From positions 2,170,001 through 2,234,000 of the forward strand of contig NZ_CP136624.1 in NCBI RefSeq assembly GCF_032917945.1: a stretch of DNA of 64,000 nt, in the 5' to 3' direction. A program made the position numbers and the translations under genes. Shown here in pieces: positions 1 to 10,490 of the stretch (within the stretch, counting starts at the first letter, position 1; each line of letters opens with the position of its first letter). The DNA is from Bradyrhizobium sp. sBnM-33 (GTDB lineage: Bacteria; Pseudomonadota; Alphaproteobacteria; Rhizobiales; Xanthobacteraceae). Below the pieces are notes generated by a model. The model worked only from the letters and a program-made list of their open reading frames with translations, was not told where the DNA came from and searched no databases.

Positions 1-645
1 AGCCATGAACAAGGAAACCCAGCCCTTGTGCTGCGGAAAGCCAAGCGAGACCTGCACCTGCTCGCGACTTCCGATCCGGCCATGAATGCCCCAAGCATTG
101 TCGAGAATGCGGTGGATCAGCGCGTGGTTGGCGTCATCGACTGGCCAGGCGAATTCTCGGCCGACCAAATAATGCGAGAGATCAGCCGTCAGCCGTAGAT
201 CCGGAAAGCAATCGAGAAGCTGGAGCGTGAAGAACAGATCGGTCGTCATGCGGTCGCGATGGGTCTCGACGTGCACGGCGACACCGGCCTGTTCCGCCAG
301 TCGCCGCCAGCCTTCAAGCAGGGGAATGCAGGCCTCCAGCCGCTGCGGACGAACATCCGGCTGCAGGTTGACATGATCGGCACCGAGCCGCGCCACTAGC
401 TCGAGCACGGGCTTTAATTCATCGACAGTCTTCGGATAGCACTGCGCCTGCCAGATCATGCCATGCGACTTCAGGAATCCTGCCGCCTCGGTCGCGAGGA
501 CGGGATCGACGAAGCGCACGCCAGCGCCATCAAATCCGGCATCGCGGATCATCGCGAGCTGGGTCTGCAGCGGCCATTCCGGAGTATCGGCCAGCCGCCG
601 CTCCATCGCCCAGAGCGACTGCAGGACGCGCAGTTGTTGCGCCAT
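1..645 (-). CDS. Sugar phosphate isomerase/epimerase family protein (3' end cut by window edge)
   Basis: Reading leftward from an ATG at 643-645 the frame stays open for 215 codons to the window edge, so the C-terminus is missing. The translation begins MAQQLRVLQSLWAMERR and contains MIRDAGFDGAGVRF, HVNLQPDVRP, AVHVETHRDRMTTD and LRLTADLSHYLVGRE. This spacing of Glu, His and Asp residues is typical of xylose-isomerase-like TIM barrels, where they bind a divalent metal. Such enzymes isomerise or epimerise sugars or hydroxy acids in the cytoplasm. The substrate cannot be told from sequence. The family call is solid and the specific function is unknown. Confidence 0.8.
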   Translation of the reverse strand, partial: MAQQLRVLQSLWAMERRLADTPEWPLQTQLAMIRDAGFDGAGVRFVDPVLATEAAGFLKSHGMIWQAQCYPKTVDELKPVLELVARLGADHVNLQPDVRPQRLEACIPLLEGWRRLAEQAGVAVHVETHRDRMTTDLFFTLQLLDCFPDLRLTADLSHYLVGREFAWPVDDANHALIHRILDNAWGIHGRIGSREQVQVSLGFPQHKGWVSLFMA

Positions 646-1130
646 CGATCAGGCCCGCGCCGGCATGACTGCAGGCAGCCTGCTACTCGCGGCGGTGTCC
701 GAGGCGATGTCGTGCTGACCGTTCTTTGGACCGCTCCAGATTATGGCCAACGTGCAGGCCGCAAGGAACATGGCGTAGCGGGCGCCGGCCACCATGTGTC
801 GTAAGTCGCCACCTGGTTTACACCACCGGGCTGCCCCCTTGCCGTCCGAACACGCGGTCGAGTTCGTCAGGTTACATTTTGTCGTCGTAATGGGCATGGG
901 ACAGCACCTTTTTGATCGAGACGGAAGTAAGCGATACGAACCAGCGAGAGGGATATCCGGACGATTTTGAGCCTGGTACATAGACAGCAGTTGATTCGAC
1001 AGGGTGATAGAGCACATTTGCTCGGCCTGCGCTTTCTTCAAGCTCACGTTCGAAGATCAAATTTGCGAGCTCCCAGCGCTGCCCAGCTACTATCCCTCGT
1101 GATCTACTGGCGCGGCCCAGAACTCATCCA
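646..1130. other. Intergenic stretch with no supported gene
   Basis: A leftward frame across 649-1047 contains one hydrophobic run (YAMFLAACTLAIIWSG) that might be a worn permease end. It has no recognisable family motif and no convincing ribosome-binding site. I see no RNA gene or repeat here. Confidence 0.4.
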
Positions 1131-2498
1131 TCAAATCACTCTCCCCGGATTGAGTATGCAGCGCGGATCAAGCACCTGCTTGATCCGACGCATCACCTCC
1201 AGCTCTTCTGGGCTACGCGAATAAATGAGATAATCCCGCTTCAGCGTACCGATACCGTGCTCGGCAGAAATCGATCCTCGATGTTGGCGCACGCGCTCGT
1301 AGACGATCGTGTTGATACGATGCTCCGCGCTGGCATCGATCGGCCCGGCGGAAATGCACAGATGGATATTGCTGTCGGCGACATGGCCGAAAACGGAAAC
1401 GTGAACTCCTGGATACTCCGTCTCCAGCGCTGCGGTCACTTCCTTCGCATACAAATCGAGGACACCAATGGGCAGGCTAACATCGTATTCGATAAGACGT
1501 GGCAGCGCACCCAATGAAAGTCCTTCGCGTATCTTCCAGAACCGGCCGCGCTCCTTTTCGGACTGGGCGATCAGCGCATCCGATATCAGCCCTTCCTCAA
1601 ACATTGCACTCAGAAATTCCTCCAAGCCGACCGTCTCGCCGGATTGCTCAATGATGACGATAAAAGGGTAATCAGCCTCAAAAATCTCAAAACCCTCCGC
1701 TTGGCAGCTGAAGCGGAAGAATGTTTCCCACATCAACTCAAACGCCGAGAGGCCGGTCAACGATTTCCGAGCTTGACGAAGCAGTGCGACGACATCCTCG
1801 TAGCTGTTCAATCCACACAACGCCGTTGCCCGATGGACTGGAAAAGGCTTCAGCTTCAGCACCGCGCGAGTGATAACACCTAGTGTCCCTTCCGATCCGA
1901 TGAAGAGCTGCTTCAGATCATACCCGGTATTGTTTTTCTGCATGCGGTTGAGCGATGAAATCACCGTCCCGTCGGCCAGCACCGCCTCCAGCCCCAGTAC
2001 ATTATCGCGCGTCACACCATGACTGATGACGCGGATGCCACCTGCGTTGGTGGCAAGATTGCCGCCGATCTGGCACGAACCCCGCGCGCCGAGATCGATT
2101 GGCAGCAGAAAACCCGCTTCTTCCGCCGCCTTCTGCGCCACTTCCAGAATGGTGCCGGCCAGCACCGTCATCGTGCCAGCGGCGGTGTCGATCTCCTCAA
2201 CACCAGAAAGCAGGTCCATGGCAATGACCACATCATTGGGGTCCGGATTGGCCCCGCCTGCCAGCCCAGTCATACCGCCCTGCACCACCACTGGGTTGCG
2301 ATAGCTATTGCAGACTCGCAACGCCTTCGAGATTTCCTCGACGGAGCATGGCCGGATGTAGATCATCGGCAAATGGTGGCCAGTATGGCTGCTGTCGCTC
2401 CTCGCCTTTGTGGGGATGCGCTCCCCGGTCAGAACGAGCTGATCGCCGAGCGCCTGTTGCAACGCTCCAAGAAGCTTCACGTCGTCCGGCCTGCTCAT
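1131..2498 (-). CDS. FAD-binding oxidoreductase of the GlcD / D-2-hydroxyglutarate dehydrogenase type
   Basis: This 455-residue flavoprotein probably oxidises a D-2-hydroxy acid to the 2-oxo acid and passes electrons to a quinone or electron-transfer protein. The N-terminal FAD-binding domain shows VVVQGGMTGLAGGANP near residue 90 and QIGGNLATNAGG near residue 165. The C-terminal cap domain shows FGHVADSNIHL and ISAEHGIGTLKRDYL, the His-containing motifs of the family. The frame is open upstream to 2630, but the family start fits the ATG at 2498 (MSRPDDVKLL). Length is normal for the family. It is transcribed divergently from mmsA. The exact substrate (glycolate, D-lactate or 2-hydroxyglutarate) is not resolved. 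Confidence 0.85.
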   Translation of the reverse strand: MSRPDDVKLLGALQQALGDQLVLTGERIPTKARSDSSHTGHHLPMIYIRPCSVEEISKALRVCNSYRNPVVVQGGMTGLAGGANPDPNDVVIAMDLLSGVEEIDTAAGTMTVLAGTILEVAQKAAEEAGFLLPIDLGARGSCQIGGNLATNAGGIRVISHGVTRDNVLGLEAVLADGTVISSLNRMQKNNTGYDLKQLFIGSEGTLGVITRAVLKLKPFPVHRATALCGLNSYEDVVALLRQARKSLTGLSAFELMWETFFRFSCQAEGFEIFEADYPFIVIIEQSGETVGLEEFLSAMFEEGLISDALIAQSEKERGRFWKIREGLSLGALPRLIEYDVSLPIGVLDLYAKEVTAALETEYPGVHVSVFGHVADSNIHLCISAGPIDASAEHRINTIVYERVRQHRGSISAEHGIGTLKRDYLIYSRSPEELEVMRRIKQVLDPRCILNPGRVI

Positions 2499-3303
2499 GA
2501 ATATCTCGCTACAAAGAGACAATGGTGCAGAAAGTTCAGCAGACCGGTCACTTGCAGCTCTGGCAGGGCGACCAGATGCACTGGGGTCGTGATCGTCGAT
2601 CGCAAGCTGGAATGAAGATTCCCGCGTCATTTTTTTTGTCCAAGGTCTGCTAGCGGCTAAAGCCGTCGAAAATCATACGATAACAACACTTGGGTAGAGT
2701 CTTGCAAATCACTTGTTTGCGCAGAAATCCTGCATTTGAGGGCTGCAAAATGACGTTTTGCGGAGGGGCTCGAGAGGTGCTTTTGATTTCTCATCGCCTT
2801 TCAGGAGTGTTTGTGTTGCTCGCTAATTGCAACAGCATGAAGCAATTTCAACGCGATAGCGGCGGAAAGAAAAGGACTTGTTGCGCGACGAAGAGCGTGG
2901 CGCTTTAGCGTCGCGTTTGCAGGAGCCGCAACATGAATTCTGGCGTCATCTCGAACAAATCTGGCGGTTCACCGCCAATCGTCAGTTCGGCCGCCGCGTC
3001 TTCTCAGCTCAGCACAACGGATGCACTACACGAGCATCGATGGAAGAAAGATCATTGGCGATGCGGCCGGCATTGGTGCGTGAATGCAGGTCCTCGACCG
3101 TCCGCTGATGTTCAGACCGTCGAACGGTAGTTGATTTCGCTGGATTGCGCACCCTGGGTTCACATGAGCCATCTCATCGCATTCGAGTTTGCGCAGAAGC
3201 TCGCTTCGATTGCGCCGCGTGGCCTCCATCCCGCGTTTCGTCACCGGATTCGAGGTCCTCGGCAGCTAGATTGCTTAAGAACCAAAAGCTCGGAGTAAGA
3301 CAC
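2499..3303. other. Divergent intergenic region between FAD oxidase and mmsA
   Basis: This region must hold the promoters of both flanking genes. Several short frames cross it but none matches a family I recognise. An upstream extension of the mmsA frame from 3145 is Arg/Ser-rich and unlike the family, so I treat it as non-coding. Confidence 0.4.
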
Positions 3304-4803
3304 ATGCTAAACTCGATGGGCCATCACATCGGTGGCCGGCACTATGCCGTTCAGGGATCGAGGACGCAGCCGGTTTTCAATCCCGCAACGGGCGAGCAGA
3401 CGGGGCTTCTGTCGCTCGCAAGCAAGGCCGACGTTGACCATGCAGTTGCGGCCGCGGCACATGCATCCGAAGCATGGGCGGAAACCACGCCACTTCGACG
3501 GGCTCGCATCCTGAACCGGTTTTTGCGCATCATTGAAGAGCGCACGTCGGAACTCGCAGCCGTGATCAGCGCCGAACACGGGAAGGTACACGCAGACGCG
3601 GTGGGCGAGATCCAGCGCGGCATGGAGGTTGTCGAGTTTGCGACCGGCGCTCCTCATCTCCTCAAGGGTGAGGTCACCGAAAATGTGGGCTCCCGTGTCG
3701 ACAGCCACTCCCTGCGGCAACCGCTTGGAATTGTGGCTGGCATCACGCCGTTCAACTTTCCTGCGATGGTGCCCATGTGGATGTTTCCGGTCGCGCTCGC
3801 ATGCGGCAACTGTTTCATCCTCAAGCCATCCGAGCGTGATCCGTCAGCCTCTCTTTTGATCGCCGACTGGCTGAAGGAAGCTGGCCTACCCGATGGGGTC
3901 TTTAACGTCGTCCAGGGAGACAAGGAGGCGGTCGACGCCTTGCTTCATCATCCCCACATTTCGGCGGTCAGCTTCGTGGGATCGACCCCCATCGCCAAAT
4001 ATATCTACGAGACGGCGGCGAAGCACGGCAAGCGTTGCCAGGCGCTCGGCGGAGCGAAGAACCATATGATCGTGTTGCCGGATGCGGACCTGGACCAGGC
4101 TGTCGATGCGCTGATGGGAGCCGCGTATGGATCAGCCGGCGAGCGCTGCATGGCCATCTCGGTAGCTATTCCAGTCGGGGAGGGGACTGCCAACGAACTC
4201 ATCGCCCGACTCACGCCGAAGGTTCGTAGCCTCAAGATCGGACCGGGGACCGATCCGGAAGCCGAAATGGGCCCATTGGTCACGCAGCAACACCTCATGA
4301 AGGTCACCGAGTACATCGATGCCGGCGTAAGCGAGGGCGCGAAACTTATCGTCGATGGTAGAAATTTCAAGATGCAGGGCTACGAGAAAGGATATTTCAT
4401 CGGCGGGTCGTTGTTCGATCATGTCAAGCCCCAGATGAAAATCTACAAGGAAGAGATCTTCGGTCCCGTCCTGTCGGTGGTGCGAGCGAAGGACTACGGC
4501 GAAGCGGCCACCCTCATCAATGCGCATGAGTTTGGGAACGGAACCGCGATCTTCACACGCGATGGAGACATAGCGCGAGAGTTTGCCCATCAGATCAAGG
4601 TCGGGATGGTCGGCATCAACGTTCCTATTCCGGTACCGATGGCGTTTCACTCGTTCGGAGGTTGGAAGGCCTCGCTCTTTGGTGACCACCATATGCATGG
4701 TCCGGAGGGCGTTCGGTTCTACACGCGGCTGAAGACGATCACATCTCGATGGCCAACCGGCACTCGTGCTGGCGCCGACTTCATTATGCCGACGATGAAG
4801 TAG
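3304..4803 (+). CDS. mmsA: CoA-acylating methylmalonate-semialdehyde dehydrogenase
   Basis: The enzyme converts methylmalonate or malonate semialdehyde plus CoA and NAD to propionyl-CoA or acetyl-CoA, in valine, beta-alanine and inositol breakdown. The product has 499 residues, the usual length. The aldehyde dehydrogenase fold shows [16 protein letters not shown], the active-site segment [11 protein letters not shown] with the catalytic Cys, and [20 protein letters not shown] and GERCMA are characteristic of MmsA rather than generic aldehyde dehydrogenases. The ATG at 3304 has a GGAG eight bases upstream and the family N-terminus ([10 protein letters not shown]), so the longer frame from 3145 was rejected. 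No other mms or iol gene is adjacent. Confidence 0.93.
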   Translation: MLNSMGHHIGGRHYAVQGSRTQPVFNPATGEQTGLLSLASKADVDHAVAAAAHASEAWAETTPLRRARILNRFLRIIEERTSELAAVISAEHGKVHADAVGEIQRGMEVVEFATGAPHLLKGEVTENVGSRVDSHSLRQPLGIVAGITPFNFPAMVPMWMFPVALACGNCFILKPSERDPSASLLIADWLKEAGLPDGVFNVVQGDKEAVDALLHHPHISAVSFVGSTPIAKYIYETAAKHGKRCQALGGAKNHMIVLPDADLDQAVDALMGAAYGSAGERCMAISVAIPVGEGTANELIARLTPKVRSLKIGPGTDPEAEMGPLVTQQHLMKVTEYIDAGVSEGAKLIVDGRNFKMQGYEKGYFIGGSLFDHVKPQMKIYKEEIFGPVLSVVRAKDYGEAATLINAHEFGNGTAIFTRDGDIAREFAHQIKVGMVGINVPIPVPMAFHSFGGWKASLFGDHHMHGPEGVRFYTRLKTITSRWPTGTRAGADFIMPTMK

Positions 4804-5171
4804 TCGCCTATCAACTTACGGCAAATGCAAGTGGCACGCTCGTGCGATCGTGTGCATCCTGATGGATTGATGGAGGGAGCCAGCGATCCAGCGCAGCGAT
4901 AGTGTCGTCGATGCGCGCTGAAGCGGGTCCTGACTGGGCATTGGGAAGGTTGTGTGCAGAGTATGATCCCTGATGAGTAGAGGTGTGTGAGAACGTTGCT
5001 AATATCACTGTGAAAGAGAGAGCATAGCGCCGCCGAGGAGGGCTTAAGGAGGCTTCAGCCGCCTTGGCATATTTGTCGAAAGCGTTTTGCAACTTTAGCT
5101 CAAGGCTTTCGGGTAACTAAGCATCGTTGACCTTCATGACCGACTAACCTATTATGGTGTCATACACGACG
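4804..5171. other. Intergenic region upstream of the glycine riboswitch
   Basis: No gene is supported here. The stretch should contain the promoter for the riboswitch-dadA transcript, but I cannot place -35 and -10 boxes with confidence. Confidence 0.4.
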
Positions 5172-5362
5172 AAGTGGGAGAGATCGGGAGTCCTGCGGAC
5201 GTCCGACGCCGATGGAGCAACCGCCCCGGAAACTCTCAGGCAAAAGGACCACTTCGTTAGAAGCAATCTGGAGAGAGGCATCGGAAGACGCCCACCGAAG
5301 GGGATGTTCGTCACGATTCACGTGAATGAACTAAGCTCTCAGGTACCGAGACAGATGGGGCT
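5172..5362 (+). promoter_or_regulatory. Tandem (two-aptamer) glycine riboswitch
   Basis: The first aptamer opens with GGGAGAGATC at about 5175 and shows the core GCCGATGGAGCAA and then CGGAAACTCTCAGGCAAAAG. The second opens with CTGGAGAGAGGC at about 5269 and shows CACCGAAGGGGA and AGCTCTCAGGTACCGAGACAG, ending near GATGGGG. These paired GAGAG / CTCTCAGGYA elements and the short linker are diagnostic of the cooperative glycine riboswitch. The leader ends about 55 bases before the dadA start. In between is a small hairpin (CCAAGTCACTGCGTGACTTGG), a possible expression platform. Glycine most likely turns the downstream oxidase on, but the direction is inferred. Confidence 0.93.
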
Positions 5363-5415
5363 ATCCAAGTCACTGCGTGACTTGGGCGAGCCAACTCGGG
5401 AGCCGAGAGAAGTCT

Positions 5416-6642
5416 ATGAGCCACATTGTTATTATTGGTGCTGGTATCACTGGCGTGACCACGGCCTATGCGTTGACCGAGCGAGGCCATGCGGTCACGG
5501 TGCTAGATCGGCACCGGTATCCCGCCATGGAAACGTCGTTCGCGAATGGTGGCCAGTTATCAGCCAGCAATTCTGAGGTCTGGAACAGTTCCGCGACAAT
5601 CTTGAAGGGATTGCAATGGATGTTCCGAAAGGACGCGCCGCTTCTGATGCGCCTCACTCCCTCTTGGCATAAATATTCCTGGATCGGCGAGTTCGTCTGG
5701 AACGCCCGGAACTATCGTCAAAATACAATTGAGACGGCTCGGCTTGCTATTGAAGCTCGACGGCATCTTTTTTCGATAGCCGATCGAGAGCAGATTACGT
5801 TCGATCTGGAACGAAGAGGGATTCTGCACATCTATCATGACAAGCAAAGCTTCGAGGCCGGCTTGCGCGTCAATGAATTGCTCCGTCAGGGAGGCCTCGA
5901 CCGGAGCGCGGTGACGCCGGAAGAAATCCGTGCCATCGAGCCAACCCTTCAAACCCAGTGCCATGGTGGCTTTTACACGCCGTCAGACTCCACCGGCGAT
6001 ATTCACAAGTTCACGCGTGGGTTGGCAGCAGCATGTGCTAGGCGAGGAGTGACATTTGTGTTTGACGCGAACGTGGACACAATTGCCACGTCTGGAAGCA
6101 AATTCTCCATAGGCTGGTCAGAGGGGACATTGCAACCAAAATTTTCAATCGAGGCTGACGCGACCGTCGTGTGTGCAGGAGTCGCGAGCCGGAAGTTCGC
6201 AGCGATGTTGGGTGATCGGCTGAACGTCTACCCGGTGAAGGGTTACTCGATAACGATCTCCCTCGATTCCAAGCAGAGCAGACAATCCGCGCCCTATGTG
6301 AGCCTACTCGACGAGACGGCAAAAATCGTCACCAGTAGACTGGGCGCGGACAGGTTTCGAGTTGCGGGAACGGCGGAGTTTGACGGGACCAATCGTGACA
6401 TACGTATGGATCGCATCCTTCCGCTCATCGAATGGGTGCGTCGGCATTTTCGCGATGTCGATACTTCGAGTATCACTTCGTGGGCCGGTCTACGTCCAAT
6501 GATGCCTAATATGATGCCCGTGGTCCGGCCTGGTCGCCGGCCTGGCGTCTATTACAATACGGGCCATGGCCATCTTGGATGGACGCTTTCAGCGGCGACA
6601 GCGGAGATTCTTGCAGACTTGATTGGTCCGGCGCAGGGATAA
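5416..6642 (+). CDS. dadA: D-amino-acid dehydrogenase / glycine oxidase-like flavoprotein
   Basis: This 408-residue protein belongs to the DadA/DAO family, which deaminates D-amino acids (or glycine and sarcosine in relatives) to the 2-oxo acid at the inner membrane. The N-terminal Rossmann motif IVIIGAGITGVTTAYAL binds FAD. It is followed by the family segment SFANGGQLSAS and a C-terminal SWAGLRPMMPNMMPVV with NTGHGHLGWTL. The ATG at 5416 follows GAGAGAAG and gives the normal N-terminus, so the upstream ATG at 5377 was rejected. The gene is alone behind the glycine riboswitch, so glycine itself or a glycine-yielding amine is a plausible substrate. This is an inference from regulation. Confidence 0.87.
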   Translation: MSHIVIIGAGITGVTTAYALTERGHAVTVLDRHRYPAMETSFANGGQLSASNSEVWNSSATILKGLQWMFRKDAPLLMRLTPSWHKYSWIGEFVWNARNYRQNTIETARLAIEARRHLFSIADREQITFDLERRGILHIYHDKQSFEAGLRVNELLRQGGLDRSAVTPEEIRAIEPTLQTQCHGGFYTPSDSTGDIHKFTRGLAAACARRGVTFVFDANVDTIATSGSKFSIGWSEGTLQPKFSIEADATVVCAGVASRKFAAMLGDRLNVYPVKGYSITISLDSKQSRQSAPYVSLLDETAKIVTSRLGADRFRVAGTAEFDGTNRDIRMDRILPLIEWVRRHFRDVDTSSITSWAGLRPMMPNMMPVVRPGRRPGVYYNTGHGHLGWTLSAATAEILADLIGPAQG

Positions 6643-6853
6643 AAGGCCGTTAAGACCGCAGCATGATGGTTGCGATTGCTTAGGTCCGAGAGAGGTGGCG
6701 AGCGTGCTCACGTCGACAAGCGATCCAGGTCGGCGCGCCACTGCAAAAAGTCTAAGGGCGAACCGAGCAGGAGGGCCAATTTTTCTGCTCGATTTCGGCG
6801 CGCGCAGGAGCGGCAGCATCATCATCGCGCGCCAAATGCCCGCATGAGTAGGA

Positions 6854-7497
6854 TTACCGCGCATTAACCCAGTCGTCCTCGCAGTGCTGCGCCGTCAGCA
6901 ATCCGCGATAGGCGATTTCTTTATCGATTCGCGCGGCGAGCGCGCCGCTCACGGTAACGATTGGTGAGCGTACCTCGGCGCTGTCGATCAATCCCGTTCG
7001 CCACAGCCAATACTTTGCTGGCGCGGGGCTGGGCTCGGCGAAAAGAAGTTGGGCTAGTTCGGCAATGCCTTGCCAGACCGCCCGCGCCTCCTCGGTGCGG
7101 CCGACGTGAAGATGCGAGCGGACGCTTGCGAACGCGGCCGTCTCGACATGGGCCGAGAGCAGGATGGCGCCGTCGGCGCCATCGCAGAGCGCATCAAAAT
7201 ATTGCGCGTCTTCTCCGGTCAGAACGCCAAACCGGGCGGGACGCTGACGTAAGAGTTCGATCGATTGCGCGCGATCAGCGCCGCAGTCCTTCAGGCCCAC
7301 GATATTGGAATGCTGGGCAAGCGACAGCAGCGTCTCGTTGGTCAGGCCGACCGCGCTGCGGTAAGGAATGTTGTGGAGCAGGACTGGCGAAGACGCGTGA
7401 TCGGCGAGCGTCGTAAAATGCTGCAGCAGCCCGCGTTGCGAAGGGCGCAGGTAGTACGGGTTCGAAATCAGATATCCGTCGATCCGCCACGCCGGGA
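6854..7497 (-). pseudogene. Dihydrodipicolinate synthase (DapA) family, N-terminus missing
   Basis: Reading leftward, the frame runs RIDGYLISNPYYLRP, LLHNIPYRSAVGLTN and NIVGLKDCGADRAQ to a stop at 6854. The Tyr of NIPY and the Lys of GLKDCG are the proton relay and Schiff-base residues of DapA/N-acetylneuraminate-lyase aldolases. Roughly the first 110 residues are absent: matching sequence stops near 7490 and no start codon follows. The intact ancestor would have been a pyruvate-dependent aldolase or dehydratase. It sits beside gcdH, but its old role there is unknown. Confidence 0.75.
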
Positions 7498-7732
7498 GGG
7501 GCCATTCGGCGTAAAACTGCGCAAAAACGAAATTTCTGCAGAATTATGTGAATGGAGCCGCGAATTTGGTGAAATGCCGCGCGATATCAGATGAAAATTC
7601 CAAGAGATTTCTCGGCGAGAGCAGAGAGCCGTGACGATGCCGGCATACGGGCGACGGGCCTCTTTCTACTACCGCCAATGTAGTCACCGAAATTCCATTC
7701 TTACGCTCTGTCCCGAAGGCGCCTAGCCGGGT

Positions 7733-8937
7733 TTGAGCATAAAAACCGTCATTACGGAGCATGCCTTGCAAGCCATCAATTGGGAGGATCCGCTTTTTCT
7801 GGACCAGCAACTCACCGAAGAGGAGAGATCGGTTCGCGAGACAGCACACTCCTATTGCCAGGAAAAACTCATGCCCCGGATACTCGAAGCCAACCGGCGC
7901 GAGACCTTTCACCGGGAGATCATGACGGAGATGGGAGTGCTCGGGCTTCTCGGTGCCACAATCCCCCATAAGTACGGCGGAGCCGGGCTTGGCTATGTCT
8001 CCTACGGTTTAATCGCGCGCGAGGTCGAGCGCGTCGACAGCGGCTATAGATCCGCGATGAGCGTCCAGTCCTCTCTCGTGATGCATCCAATATATGCCTA
8101 CGGGACCGAACAGCAGAGGCGCAAATACCTACCGAAACTGGCCCTGGGGAATGGGTCGGTTGCTTCGGTCTCACCGAACCCAATCACGGGTCCGACCCCG
8201 GTTCGATGATCACTCGCGCCAAGTCGGTGAATGGCGGTTTTGAGCTTACCGGCTCCAAGATGTGGATCACCAACGCCCCCATCGCGGACGTGTTCGTCGT
8301 CTGGGCGAAGACGGACGACGGCGTCATCCGAGGATTTGTGCTCGAACGAGGCGTGCCGGGTTTGAGCACGCCGAAGATCGACGGCAAATTCAGTCTACGG
8401 GCATCCGTCACCGGAGAGATCGTAATGGAAGGCGTGCGCGTGGGCGAAGACAGCCTTTTGCCGAACGTCAAGGGCCTCAAGGGGCCGTTCGGGTGCCTCA
8501 ATCGTGCGCGCTACGGCATCTCCTGGGGTGCGATAGGAGCTGCTGAGTTCTGCTGGCACGCAGCCCGTCAGTACACTCTGGACCGCAAGCAGTTTGGACG
8601 GCCGCTCGCCGCGACTCAGATGGTGCAGTTGAAGCTCTCGAATATGATGACCGAGATCGCGCTCGGCCTACAATCGAGCCTTAGGGTAGGACGATTGATG
8701 GAGGAGGAGCTCGAGGCTCCGGAGATGATCTCTCTCGTTAAGCGCAACAACTGCGGTAAGGCGCTCGAGATCGCACGCGTCGCGCGGGATTTGCACGGGG
8801 GCAACGGAATTTCCGATGAATTCCACGTCATCAGACACATGATGAACCTCGAAGCTGTCAATACTTACGAGGGGACTCACGATATCCACGCTCTTATCCT
8901 CGGTCGGGCACAGACCGGCATCCAAGCGTTCAATTGA
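7733..8937 (+). pseudogene. gcdH: Glutaryl-CoA dehydrogenase, broken by a single-base frameshift
   Basis: The family oxidises and decarboxylates glutaryl-CoA to crotonyl-CoA in lysine and tryptophan breakdown. The first frame (7733-8209) gives [18 protein letters not shown] and [17 protein letters not shown]. The second (to 8937) gives [30 protein letters not shown], the catalytic-Glu segment [13 protein letters not shown] and [11 protein letters not shown]. Near 8147 the coding sense jumps frame: the expected [16 protein letters not shown] lies in the second frame just upstream of 8206, which points to loss of one base. The start is uncertain; TTG at 7733 is the only in-frame option I see. 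It could be a sequencing error, since everything else is conserved. Confidence 0.85.
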
Positions 8938-10172
8938 TGGCTCTCCAAATGAAAGGATGTCTAACCGGACTTCGTGTTTTGGACCTCAGCCGTGTTCTTG
9001 CAGGGCCGTGGGCCGGACAGATATTCGCCGATCTAGGAGCGGAAGTGATCAAGGTGGAGCGTCCTGGAGTCGGAGATGACACAAGGTCGTGGGGTCCCCC
9101 CTTCCTCACCGATGGCGCTGGTTGCCCAACTTCGGAAGCGGCTTACTTCCTTTCGTGTAATCGCGGAAAGAAGTCGGTCACAATCGACATCACGAATCCT
9201 GCTGGGCAAGAGCTGGTTAAGAAATTGGCGGCCAAATCCGACTTCTTGCTCGAGAATTTCAAGGTCGGTGGACTGGCCAAATACGGACTCGCCTACGAAA
9301 ATTTGCGTCACCTGAACCGCGGCTTGATCTACTGCTCGATCACCGGATTTGGTCAGGATGGACCTTATAAAGATCGCGCGGGCTACGACTTCATGATCCA
9401 AGCGATGGGGGGTCTCATGAGTATCACGGGACTTCCGGACGGAGTACTTGGAGGCGGTCCCGTCAAAGTGGGAGTTGCGATTACGGATCTGTTCACGGGC
9501 ATGTACGCTACGGTTGCGATGCTTGCGGCGCTCGAGCACCGAAGGCACACCGGCGAAGGACAAAGTATCGATCTATCGTTGTTGGACGTTCAAGTCGCTA
9601 CGTTGGCCAATCAGGCTCTTAACTACCTCACGTCAGGAGAAGTGCCGGGGCGGCTCGGCAATGCACATCCAAACGTCGCCCCTTACGAGGCGCTACCGAC
9701 ATCTGATGGACATATTGTCCTCGCGGTTGGCAACGACGGCCAATTCAATCGGTTCTGCGCGGCGGCCGGCCGGCCGGGTTTGTCCGCGGACCCACGCTTT
9801 GCAACGAATCCAGCCCGAGTGCAGAACCGCGGCATTCTGAGCCCGCAGCTTGCATCTCTGATTTCCGCGCAGTCGACCGATCACTGGCTGGAGGTTCTCG
9901 AGGCGGCTGGCGTCCCTTGTGGACCGATTAACACCTTGGACCGGGTGTTCGATGATCCCCAGGTCAAGCATCGTGAGATGTGCATGAATGTGGCTCATTC
10001 GACCGGCGGAAAGCTCCGCCTTGTAGCGTCTCCGATGAAGTTCTCGGCGACACCTGCCAGCGAAACCCTAGCTCCCCCGGTACTCGGACAGCATACAGAG
10101 GAGGTTCTATCGGAGCTGGTAGAACTGCCGAAGGATATAATCGAGACCCTGAAGTGGCGCGGCATCATCTAG
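8937..10172 (+). CDS. CaiB/BaiF family CoA-transferase, probably glutarate CoA-transferase
   Basis: A family III CoA-transferase of 411 residues. The N-terminus shows GLRVLDLSRVLAGPWAGQIFADLGAEVIKVE, with the usual catalytic Asp in the GYDFMIQAMGGLMS segment. The C-terminus shows PCGPINTLDRVFDDPQVKHR. The ATG at 8937 overlaps the gcdH stop by one base, so the two were co-translated. That pairing is typical of enzymes activating glutarate to glutaryl-CoA with succinyl-CoA as donor. The gene is intact even though gcdH is frameshifted. Family call is sure; substrate is inferred from the neighbour. Confidence 0.87.
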   Translation: MALQMKGCLTGLRVLDLSRVLAGPWAGQIFADLGAEVIKVERPGVGDDTRSWGPPFLTDGAGCPTSEAAYFLSCNRGKKSVTIDITNPAGQELVKKLAAKSDFLLENFKVGGLAKYGLAYENLRHLNRGLIYCSITGFGQDGPYKDRAGYDFMIQAMGGLMSITGLPDGVLGGGPVKVGVAITDLFTGMYATVAMLAALEHRRHTGEGQSIDLSLLDVQVATLANQALNYLTSGEVPGRLGNAHPNVAPYEALPTSDGHIVLAVGNDGQFNRFCAAAGRPGLSADPRFATNPARVQNRGILSPQLASLISAQSTDHWLEVLEAAGVPCGPINTLDRVFDDPQVKHREMCMNVAHSTGGKLRLVASPMKFSATPASETLAPPVLGQHTEEVLSELVELPKDIIETLKWRGII

Positions 10173-10320
10173 CTTCGGCGTACGCGACACTACCGCCGCT
10201 AGGCGAGAGCTTCAGGACTGGATCGTTCACATGTCGAATCCAATTGGCTCGATTCGCCGTACGGACACAAAACTCCGCTCGTTGCTGAACGAAATGGCGT
10301 GCGACTTCTTCGTCCACCTA

Positions 10321-10490
10321 CAGGCTGTTGAAGAAGTCGGTAGCGAAGCGTTTCGGATCGCGATTCCCTAGGATCAAGATTTTTCTTGGGGGCTCGCGAT
10401 GCGGGAAGTGACGAACGGTCTGGCTCGCTTTTCAGTTATGTGGACCTGGAGGGGACACCTCCCGCGCCAGCGCCCTCCACTCAGGCGGTG
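10321..10490 (+). mobile_element. Terminal fragment of an IS5/IS1182-type element
   Basis: The stretch begins with the IS-like end GGCTGTTGAAGAAGTCGG (10323-10340). After the leader, a frame reads GSDERSGSLFSYVDLEG, the N-terminus of a common rhizobial DDE transposase. It then stops at about 10490. Only the first 20 or so codons remain, so this is a left-end relic. Confidence 0.55.

Noticed and set aside
649..1047. Minus-strand 132-codon frame with a hydrophobic stretch
   Set aside because: One hydrophobic run is not enough to call a permease relic, and there is no start signal.
5154..5576. A 140-codon frame across the leader of dadA
   Set aside because: It runs straight through the glycine riboswitch aptamers and into dadA in the wrong frame; the RNA structure explains the conservation.
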